Below are positions 17,490-22,514 of a stretch of DNA of 33,514 bases, piece by piece; the stretch's first letter is position 1; every line of letters starts with the position of its first letter. The translations under genes and the position numbers were made by a program. Under the pieces are notes generated by a model. It ran no database searches. It was not told the DNA's origin and saw only the letters and a program-made list of their open reading frames with translations. This stretch comes from a virus: IMG/VR virus record IMGVR_UViG_3300030061_004579, positions 1-33,514 of that record; one strand, written 5' to 3'.

Positions 17490-17825
17490 TCAATGGAGAT
17501 TTATGTTGAAAAGAGATCCATGTTTATACCCTGATTTTAAACCACTCTCTTTTAGTTCATTGTATAATTCAGCATGATCTGAAGCTTCAAGCATTATTTT
17601 AGCTTGTGAATTTCTGAAATACATTTTCCCATTTCTTACTAAATACAGACGGAAAGGATCATAAACTATACCCCAATCTATGTTATCATAATCTTTACCC
17701 TCCTCAATATTCAGCTCCCTAACAACATCAGCCGCAGGAGGTTTTTCACTACTAAACTCTTTTGATGTAGCAACCAAAGTATCACCAATAAATATATTCA
17801 GATCACTTCCGTTAGTGCTTCCCAT
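17490..17825 (-). CDS. hypothetical protein with tail-tube-like N-terminus
   Basis: 111 aa, lying between the integron integrase and the portal gene. The N-terminus (GSDLNIFIGDTLVATS) aligns with the start of the phage's own tail tube protein (GSDFGIYVDDTLIAVA); the rest does not. The middle (DWGIVYDPFRLYLVRNGKMY) is unrecognised. It is bordered on the right by a 99-bp AT-rich repeat spacer. It may be a phage gene, or cargo that came with the integron. Confidence 0.5.
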   Translation of the reverse strand: MGSTNGSDLNIFIGDTLVATSKEFSSEKPPAADVVRELNIEEGKDYDNIDWGIVYDPFRLYLVRNGKMYFRNSQAKIMLEASDHAELYNELKESGLKSGYKHGSLFNINLH

Positions 17826-17924
17826 AATTTTTCATTTTGAATTTATAATTTTGAATTACCCTTTCACCTTTCACTTTTCCCATTTCACCTAATTTATAAT
17901 TCAACATTCAACATTCAAAACCCC
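17826..17924. repeat. AT-rich direct-repeat spacer downstream of intI
   Basis: Non-coding, built of TTTGAATTTATAATT-like, CACTTTC/CACCTTTC-like and AATTCAACATTCAACATTC-like units. It is the left flank of the integron, and a shorter related spacer occurs at 12531-12557. It could be a recombination scar or a module boundary. No gene seen in it. Confidence 0.5.
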
Positions 17925-18899
17925 CTAAGCAACCTCACTCATCAAAGAGTCAGCCGGCGAAGCCGTCTTCTGAGGCTCCAGTACATGCGTGTACTTCATG
18001 GTAGTTTTGAGATGTTTATGCCCCAATAGTTGCTGAAGCGTTCGGATATCACACCCATTCTCCAGCGTATGCGTAGCAAAAGAATGCCGGAACGTGTGAG
18101 CCGTAACTCTCTTATCAATTTTGCACCGCCATTTTGCGCGTTTGATCGCTTTATTCACCGTACTGGAAGAAAGGTGGTGCCGGTGGGTAGTACCTTTGCG
18201 TGGGCACTGGGAAAGGTTATCCGATGGAAACAGAAACTGCCATCCAATCTCCTTATCTGCATTGGGGTATTTATCTTTCAGGGCCTTGGGAAGATTGGCT
18301 TTGCCCTCTCCTATAGCGAGATCCTTTCTGTGCTGTTCCTTCGCCCGGCCTATCTGGTTGCGCAGCATCGTGATCAATACTTTCGGCATCATAACCACCC
18401 GGTCTTTGGCTCCCTTCGCTTTCCGCACGTAGATACTCTGATTATCAAAGTCCAGATCAGTGATCCTGAGCCTAAGTACTTCATTGACACGCATCCCGGT
18501 GCCATACATCACCCACACGATCCGCTTCGCCCTTCCATCCGGCATAGCAGATATGATCTCCTTCACTTCCCGCTTGGAAAGCACCGATGGAAGCGACTTC
18601 GACTTCTTAGCATAATCCAGCTTCATATTCGATGTATCTTTACCCAACACGTCCCGAAACATCAGCACCAACGCCGAAAGCGCCTGGTTATGAGTGGAAG
18701 ATGCCACATCACGCTCATTCACCAGGTGATTCAGATATTCTTCAATCTCCTGCTTACCCATATCCGTAATTCTCGCCCCGGAATGGAACCCCGCGAACCT
18801 CCGGGCCCACTGCATATAATTCTGCTCCGTCTTATACGCCATACTTTTACGACGGATTTTGTTTTTCAATTCCCGTAAAACCTCATCATTCGTTTTCAT
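17925..18899 (-). CDS. intI: integron integrase (IntI-type tyrosine recombinase)
   Basis: 324 aa. It recombines attI with attC sites of folded single-stranded cassettes. The catalytic set is visible: R137 (YGTGMRVNE), a Lys in KAKGAKDR (160-167), H268 and R271 (HTFRHSF), H294 (LLGHKHLKTT) and Y303 (MKYTHV). Between the two Arg boxes lies the IntI-specific additional domain (about 196-245; NLPKALKDKYPNADKEIGW, then FLFPS and RHHLSSSTV), which separates integron integrases from XerC/D and phage integrases. The N-terminal SAM-like domain is also present. Length matches IntI proteins (310-340 aa). It lies in canonical orientation: intI pointing away from attI and the cassettes. It reads in the phage transcription direction and can be co-transcribed with the cassettes. 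It is the only recombinase in the window. Confidence 0.93.
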   Translation of the reverse strand: MKTNDEVLRELKNKIRRKSMAYKTEQNYMQWARRFAGFHSGARITDMGKQEIEEYLNHLVNERDVASSTHNQALSALVLMFRDVLGKDTSNMKLDYAKKSKSLPSVLSKREVKEIISAMPDGRAKRIVWVMYGTGMRVNEVLRLRITDLDFDNQSIYVRKAKGAKDRVVMMPKVLITMLRNQIGRAKEQHRKDLAIGEGKANLPKALKDKYPNADKEIGWQFLFPSDNLSQCPRKGTTHRHHLSSSTVNKAIKRAKWRCKIDKRVTAHTFRHSFATHTLENGCDIRTLQQLLGHKHLKTTMKYTHVLEPQKTASPADSLMSEVA

Positions 18900-19004
18900 G
18901 ATTCAATCATTTTTCAGTTATCGTTTATAGTAAGAGCGCTTACAGCACAATTCCTTACACTTAATTTTCGAGTTTAATCGGATCGGGTTAATGTTATGTT
19001 AGGT
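18900..19004 (+). other. putative attI site and intI control region
   Basis: The 99 bp between the intI start and the first cassette boundary. GTTAGGT at 18998-19004 fits the core-site consensus GTTRRRY; the cut would fall after G18998. The upstream part should contain the IntI binding sites. attI sites are poorly conserved, so the assignment rests on position between intI and the first cassette. Confidence 0.6.
18924..18950 (-). promoter_or_regulatory. possible intI promoter with palindrome in spacer
   Basis: On the minus strand TTGTGC (18945-18950), a 15-nt spacer and TATAAA (18924-18929) resemble a weak promoter. The spacer contains GTAAG-AGCG-CTTAC (18930-18943), an inverted repeat that could be an operator. 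In many integrons intI is LexA-controlled; I cannot match this to a known LexA box. Confidence 0.3.
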
Positions 19005-19286
19005 ACACTTGGTGCTTGCTTTAATTTTAGCGTACATCGTTGGATGAACTACCAAAGTTCCATCAGGCATTTTTATAGCTTTCGTAGATGGTTTTTTAAT
19101 CCAATTACTATCCTTCTCTCTGTAGCGCTTTCGCAACCAGTTCAAATATTTTATTCTTAAAATCCTCCAAACCTCAAATTTTCGAAGCCACTTGTAACTC
19201 CTGTACTTTGGATGATTCACCAACTTAAAATCAACTAAGTCATTAGATTGCACTATTCGGGTTCCAAATATTTCCTGTTCAAACAT
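18999..19286 (-). CDS. cassette 1 protein, unknown function
   Basis: 95 aa, strongly basic with Trp/Arg/Lys-rich segments (YKWLRKFEVWRILRIKYL, then NWLRKRYREK). A nucleic-acid or membrane contact is possible; I do not recognise a family. The start codon is 6 bp from the R'' box of attC A and the stop TAA overlaps the attI core (GTTAGGT), so the gene occupies the cassette from edge to edge. It runs opposite to attC polarity and along the phage transcript. Confidence 0.65.
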   Translation of the reverse strand: MFEQEIFGTRIVQSNDLVDFKLVNHPKYRSYKWLRKFEVWRILRIKYLNWLRKRYREKDSNWIKKPSTKAIKMPDGTLVVHPTMYAKIKASTKCT

Positions 19287-19408
19287 CGTGTACCTAACAA
19301 TTGTATCAAGCGGGACGCGGTTAAAGTCCCGTTCGATGGTTTCAGTTTTAGTTCAAAATTTTGCTTCTAAAGAGCGCCTAATCTTCCGCGCCCCTTATAC
19401 ATCACACG
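18999..19408 (+). mobile_element. integron cassette 1
   Basis: 410 bp unit from the attI core cut to the R' core of attC A. Its edges are TTAGGTACAC (18999-19008) and GTGTACCTAA (19288-19297), perfect 10-bp complements, as expected when the R'' and R' arms pair in the excised circle. It carries one gene, on the minus strand, that fills the unit; no comparable plus-strand gene is seen. Confidence 0.85.
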
Positions 19409-19414
19409 TTAAGT
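19292..19414 (+). other. attC A
   Basis: 123 bp. R'' ACCTAAC (19292-19298), 8-bp spacer, L'' CAAGCGGG (19307-19314), L' CCCCTTA (19391-19397), R' GTTAAGT (19408-19414). The left arm TAACAATTGTATCAAGC is very close to class 1 cassette arms (TAACAATTCGTTCAAGC). L'' and L' pair as GTAT-C-AAG-C-GGG against GTATAAGGGG, leaving an unpaired C at the position seen in Vibrio and class 1 attC sites. An inner hairpin CGGGAC/GTCCCG (19311-19331) resembles that of Vibrio repeats. Polarity by these asymmetric bases is plus strand. Confidence 0.9.
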
Positions 19415-19741
19415 GTACTTTTTAGGTAATACGCTCAAATCTACTGCCCCACCAGCACCCATAAATAGTTTCCAAGCTATTCTCCCATGGGGTTTTTCTT
19501 CCGGTTCCTGCTCGTTACCATATTGATCCAAGTTAATACCACAAGCCCCGCAATGCTCTATAATAGCCTGTACTAAAGTTTCCATATCATCCGCTTCTTT
19601 AATCCACGGTATAGCTATTAAATCAAGGTCAGTTACCACACTACCATGTATCGCTAATGCGTAACCGTGCTTTCTTGCTACTTCAGCAAGTCCGTTGTAA
19701 ATAACCGCATATGCTGGGGCTTTATTTGCCTTTTTCATCAT
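19409..19741 (-). CDS. cassette 2 protein, minimal nucleotidyltransferase-like
   Basis: 110 aa from the ATG at 19741. An in-frame ATG at 19831 would start inside attC B and overlap the neighbouring gene, so the shorter form is preferred. Residues 26-46 (GYALAIHGSVVTDLDLIAIPW) carry the Pol-beta superfamily signature: G-S at 33-34 and D-x-D at 38-40. Small proteins with this core are frequent in phages and annotated as hypothetical or nucleotidyltransferase-like; substrate unknown. The stop codon overlaps the R' core GTTAAGT. Start 8 bp from the R box, as in cassette 1. Confidence 0.75.
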   Translation of the reverse strand: MMKKANKAPAYAVIYNGLAEVARKHGYALAIHGSVVTDLDLIAIPWIKEADDMETLVQAIIEHCGACGINLDQYGNEQEPEEKPHGRIAWKLFMGAGGAVDLSVLPKKYT

Positions 19742-19746
19742 CGTAC

Positions 19747-19998
19747 ACTTAACAATAGTTTCAAGCGGACTTGCTTCCTGCCCGCTGTTCAAAATCATCA
19801 CAGGTTCGTCTATATCCGTAATCTGTGTCAACTGGGCTTTTCGGCCCTATAAATCTTGGCTTATGCCACTTACTACAAACAGGTGCGCACTCGCCTTTTC
19901 GGTTCGCTACAAAATGTTGGCAGTTATCACAATGTTTTACGCTCATAATCACTTAGTCTTTTCGAGTTAGCAAGCCGCTTAAACTTTCACCGTTATAA
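19747..19998 (+). other. attC B, unusually long with gene in the loop
   Basis: 252 bp. R'' ACTTAAC (19747-19753), 8-bp spacer, L'' arm GTTTCAAGCGGACTTGC (19758-19774), L' arm GCAAGCCGCTTAAAC (19970-19984), R' GTTATAA (19992-19998). The arms pair over 15 bp with only C19762 and A19769 unpaired; C19762 is the canonical extrahelical base. The 195-nt loop (19775-19969) contains most of a 61-63 aa gene. R' departs from GTTRRRY at one base but matches the neighbouring R'' of cassette 3. Confidence 0.8.
19761..19946 (-). CDS. Cys-rich small protein encoded inside attC B
   Basis: 61 aa from the ATG at 19946 (an ATG two codons upstream is possible). It has HCDNCQHF near the start, then CAPVC, then YRRTCDDFEQR, a five-Cys pattern typical of small zinc-binding phage proteins. 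The stop TGA lies within the L'' arm of attC B and 19 bp before the next cassette gene. Its coding quality suggests it is real although it occupies what should be the non-coding attC loop. Confidence 0.6.
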   Translation of the reverse strand: MSVKHCDNCQHFVANRKGECAPVCSKWHKPRFIGPKSPVDTDYGYRRTCDDFEQRAGSKSA

Positions 19999-20234
19999 AC
20001 CCTACGCTTTTAAGGCTTGTTCAATCGTGTAAAATCCATCAGTATAACCTCTGTTTACCTTTCTGGCTTTACTTTCTAAATCGCTATAGTTGGCGGCAAT
20101 TACTATATACGCACCAACTTGCTTAACAAGCATTTTTGGGTGCTTCTTTTCAAGGTTTTTTATAGCTGCAATTATTTCGTGATCTTCCATAATTAATCGG
20201 GTTTATAACAATTGTATCAAGCGGGACTGCACCG
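19993..20234 (+). mobile_element. integron cassette 3
   Basis: 242 bp. Edges TTATAAACCC (19993-20002) and GGGTTTATAA (20199-20208) are perfect 10-bp complements. It holds one minus-strand gene. Its attC is truncated and the unit abuts the stop codon of a phage gene. Confidence 0.75.
20002..20190 (-). CDS. cassette 3 protein, unknown function
   Basis: 62 aa: MEDHEIIAAIKNLEKKHP, then KQVGAYIVIAANYSDLESKARK, then a segment with YTDGFYTIEQAL. It looks like a small alpha/beta protein with alternating strands and helices. No family recognised. It starts 12 bp from the R'' box and ends in TAG 4 bp from the R' core, so like the other cassette genes it fills its unit and runs in the phage direction. 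Confidence 0.6.
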   Translation of the reverse strand: MEDHEIIAAIKNLEKKHPKMLVKQVGAYIVIAANYSDLESKARKVNRGYTDGFYTIEQALKA

Positions 20235-20240
20235 TTAAAA
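20203..20240 (+). other. attC C, truncated
   Basis: The left arm is nearly identical to attC A for 22 bp (AACAATTGTATCAAGCGGGAC), but no matching L' arm follows. Instead GTTAAAA (20234-20240), which contains the stop codon of the phage gene at 20235, follows after 14 bp. The right half has probably been lost or replaced by phage sequence. Confidence 0.65.
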
Positions 20241-20780
20241 CAAGCTAATCTGATCTTCCTGCTTCGGGTCCAGATCATACAAGCTCGATGCCGTAGCCTG
20301 AATAGTCTCATGCAGTCGCCTTGCTTCCTCGTGGCCTTCATTGTCCAGTATCTCGTAGAAATTCGAGTAGTTCGGTTTCCGCAGCTTCATAACCCAATGC
20401 TGTTCTTTGGTCTTAAAGGTAGGATCCAACTTCAGCAGCTCTTCCCAGATCAGGAAGTACTTGGTCTTATCATCCAGCATATCCCATAGTTCGCCAGACA
20501 CCTGCAGCATGTAGTCGTACCCTGTATGATGCCGAAACTCCTTGGAGGTTTTCTTGGTCTTGGCTGGTTTGCTTTTGGAAATGTTGGGGTACACCAGTGT
20601 CATCCATACCATTGCCGGACCAAGCTCAATGTTCTTATCCTTTCTAACTTTCTCAGCGATCTTCTCCATCTCCGGAGAGTCCATGAATTGCTTGTCAGTT
20701 TTAATGACAGCATCTTCGATATTTAGCGGGTCTCTTCGTTCAATTTTACCGTCGGTGTCGTGTAGTGCTAATGTGGTCAT
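20235..20780 (-). CDS. phage metallopeptidase-like protein with lost catalytic His, clamp-binding tail
   Basis: 181 aa from the ATG at 20780; a longer form from 20840 would overlap the upstream gene. The middle (YDYMLQVSGELWDMLDD, then IWEELLKL) follows the pattern of putative phage metallopeptidases, in which the second segment normally reads D-HELCH; here both His are absent, so catalysis is unlikely. The last residues are EDQISLF, a match to the bacterial sliding-clamp binding motif QLxLF. The stop TAA lies in the integron end GTTAAAA. Role unknown; a replication-associated protein is plausible. Confidence 0.5.
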   Translation of the reverse strand: MTTLALHDTDGKIERRDPLNIEDAVIKTDKQFMDSPEMEKIAEKVRKDKNIELGPAMVWMTLVYPNISKSKPAKTKKTSKEFRHHTGYDYMLQVSGELWDMLDDKTKYFLIWEELLKLDPTFKTKEQHWVMKLRKPNYSNFYEILDNEGHEEARRLHETIQATASSLYDLDPKQEDQISLF

Positions 20781-20796
20781 ACTTATTGGTTTTTGG

Positions 20797-21045
20797 TTAT
20801 TGTTGAAATTCGATATTGAGTTCCTTTTCAGACCGCTCAATCAATTTGGCCTGGTCGTACTGCCTTGGGTCTTCCCCTTTGTCAAGCTGAGTACATGCTT
20901 CTGCCCAAGTCCAGCCTACTGCCTGTGTTCTCACTGATCTCACATACTCTACCAATCTATCGTAACAATCATCAGTTGGGAAAACTCCCCCGGGGTTATC
21001 AAGTATTTCTTCAATGGTTGCTCTGTCTTCTTTTATTTCACTCAT
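20797..21045 (-). CDS. hypothetical early protein
   Basis: 82 aa, acidic, with a Trp pair in a helix (VGWTWAEACTQLDKGEDPRQ). No recognised domain. It lies in a series of short, closely packed genes between the DnaC-like loader and the integron, so it is probably an early or replication-region accessory gene. Confidence 0.55.
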   Translation of the reverse strand: MSEIKEDRATIEEILDNPGGVFPTDDCYDRLVEYVRSVRTQAVGWTWAEACTQLDKGEDPRQYDQAKLIERSEKELNIEFQQ

Positions 21046-21083
21046 GTTGTGTTTGATTTATGATTGTGCTGATTGCTCAGCGG

Positions 21084-21443
21084 TTAAAATGGTAATCCGT
21101 CATCGTCTTGTAATAAATAATCCTGCTTCGGCTTAAACTCTTCTTTCAAGCTCAAACCTGTTCCATCGCAATACTGGCACTCTCGTTGAATCGGGCAATT
21201 CGTGCAATACCCTGGATGATTGTAGCATTCATCGGAGTGATCTTCGTACCAACCCTCACCTCTACAATGAGCGCAAATATCGTACTTAGGGTGTTCTTCC
21301 AGAAGTACTTCAATTGCGATATCATTACTTCCTTTCTGACAAGGCTCGGAAATTCCATCAACGGTATCTTGGTGCCCTCGTTGATAGGCGCAGCTCATGA
21401 GCCGAATAATTTCAGCGGTATCTAAGGTTAATCCATTTTCCAT
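21084..21443 (-). CDS. zinc-finger protein with SSB-like acidic C-terminus
   Basis: 119 aa. The N-terminal third is helical. Residues about 58-97 hold Cys motifs of the DnaJ zinc-finger type: CAHCRGEGW, then CTNC, then CQYCDGTG. The C-terminus reads QDDDGLPF, very like the conserved tip of bacterial SSB (DDDIPF/DDDLPF) that recruits replication and repair proteins. No OB-fold is present, so it is not an SSB. Inference: it may bind or compete for SSB partners, or act as a zinc-finger adaptor in replication. Confidence 0.55.
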   Translation of the reverse strand: MENGLTLDTAEIIRLMSCAYQRGHQDTVDGISEPCQKGSNDIAIEVLLEEHPKYDICAHCRGEGWYEDHSDECYNHPGYCTNCPIQRECQYCDGTGLSLKEEFKPKQDYLLQDDDGLPF

Positions 21444-21462
21444 GGGTTCTTATATTTATTGA

Positions 21463-21804
21463 TTATTGAAATAGGCTAAACTGTGCGTTTGTAGCCTTTT
21501 TTTTAGGTTTTGGAGTGTAGGGAACCTTTACGGGTTTGTAGTACTTATCAGCCCACTCCATCATGCCGGGGTGCTTTGAATACTTGTAGTGTTCAGCAAT
21601 TATCTCAGCGGCCCTTTCTTGTGCATATTTTTTCGCCTTCGTTACCGTGTTGAACAGTATTACATATTCATATCTTCGGTTACTGCACGACATGGTGCCA
21701 TCGTAACTAATAGAGTAGTGTCCAGAGTACATTTTACCATGCTCTACTACTATCAAACGAACTGTGGCTTTCTTGTCCTCAAATACTGTGAATTTCTTAT
21801 CCAT
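21463..21804 (-). CDS. hypothetical protein with C-terminal clamp-binding motif
   Basis: 113 aa. The main part is a small alpha/beta protein (KTVFED-like start, VRLIVVEHGKMY, RYEYVILFNTVTKAKKYAQE). A Pro/Lys-rich linker (YTPKPKKKATN) leads to the last residues AQFSLFQ, which fit the sliding-clamp peptide QLxLF. It starts at the stop of the DnaC-like gene, so it is likely part of the replication operon. Function unknown. Confidence 0.55.
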   Translation of the reverse strand: MDKKFTVFEDKKATVRLIVVEHGKMYSGHYSISYDGTMSCSNRRYEYVILFNTVTKAKKYAQERAAEIIAEHYKYSKHPGMMEWADKYYKPVKVPYTPKPKKKATNAQFSLFQ

Positions 21805-22514
21805 TAAAGCACCTTCTTAATAGTTCGAACATCAATATCAGGGAACTTCACTACCTCACTGACTCCGATAATTCGGCTCTGTAATCTTTCATGATATGGG
21901 AGTGAGCCGATATCCATGTTAGAGGTGAAGATCGTGGGCAATCGCTTAGATATACGAGCATTTACGAGTTTATCGATCTGTTCTTCTGCCCAGCTTATAT
22001 CATGGGCATGCTCTTTCTTGTGTCGCTCCCTGCCGATATCATCCAATATCAACAAGTGGACCGTCGTTAGGTTATTGAAAATAGCTACCTCTGTCATGCC
22101 TTCACTGTCGTAGCTTTCCCTGATCATAGATAGAAACTCCACGGTGTTAATTACCTGGCTTTCAGTTCGTTTAACTTCATGAAGCTCATTAGCAAGCGCA
22201 CAGGCTAACATTGTTTTACCGCTGCCCGGGTTTTCAGAGAAGAAATAAAATCCTATTCCCCTTTGTAAATTTTCACGGGTTTCAAACTCAGCGGTTACCT
22301 GTCGCTTTATCTTCTTATGCTTGGAGTCCCGGTGTTCTTCAAAATCATCGAACATAACCCCTCGGTTAAGGCTCGCCTCTGAGGATGGGTAATGCCTCAT
22401 AAGTGGCACCCTTTTTACCGTATGTTCCGGAGGAACGAACTCGGGTGCTGGCTGTGGGTTTTCCCGAGCCTCTTTAAGCATTTTCTCGATCTTTGACATT
22501 GATTCATTCGCCAT
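21804..22514 (-). CDS. DnaC/IstB-like ATPase, helicase loader
   Basis: 236 aa from the ATG at 22514; an upstream ATG at 22565 would overlap the DUF4373 gene by 62 bases. Walker A ENPGSGKT and Walker B LLILDDIGRE are intact, and the sensor region (LPTIFTSNMD, then LQSRIIG) fits DnaC-type AAA+ ATPases. It probably loads the host replicative helicase at the phage origin, together with the upstream DUF4373-like protein. The two genes overlap, a common phage pair. Confidence 0.85.
   Translation of the reverse strand: MANESMSKIEKMLKEARENPQPAPEFVPPEHTVKRVPLMRHYPSSEASLNRGVMFDDFEEHRDSKHKKIKRQVTAEFETRENLQRGIGFYFFSENPGSGKTMLACALANELHEVKRTESQVINTVEFLSMIRESYDSEGMTEVAIFNNLTTVHLLILDDIGRERHKKEHAHDISWAEEQIDKLVNARISKRLPTIFTSNMDIGSLPYHERLQSRIIGVSEVVKFPDIDVRTIKKVL

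Larger units (their letters stand above)
19409..19992 (+). mobile_element. integron cassette 2
   Basis: 584 bp. Edges TTAAGTGTAC (19409-19418) and GTACACTTAA (19743-19752) are perfect 10-bp complements. It contains a nucleotidyltransferase-like gene and, inside the unusually long attC B, a small Cys-rich gene, both on the minus strand. Confidence 0.85.
17925..20240. mobile_element. integron: intI, attI and three cassettes inside the phage genome
   Basis: Composite element: intI (17925-18899, minus), attI region (18900-19004), cassette 1 (18999-19408), cassette 2 (19409-19992), cassette 3 (19993-20234), truncated attC C (20203-20240). Cassette edges are set by G^TTRRRY-type boundaries and confirmed by perfect 10-bp inverted repeats at both sides of each unit. 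attC A and B have both arms and the unpaired C of L''. Flanked by phage genes: 20235-20780 on the right, 17490-17825 and portal on the left. Confidence 0.9.

Noticed and set aside
18030-18878. 282-aa plus-strand open frame opposite intI
   Set aside because: It is antisense to the recognised integrase and has low-complexity composition, with no ribosome site or homology pattern.
19409-19831. 140-aa version of the nucleotidyltransferase-like cassette gene
   Set aside because: The extra 30 residues would be coded by the attC B arm and overlap the Cys-rich gene; the start at 19741 mirrors the spacing seen in the other cassettes.
20150-20341. 63-aa minus-strand frame crossing attC C
   Set aside because: It overlaps the end of the metallopeptidase-like gene and the start of cassette 3 in another frame, and has no coding-like pattern.
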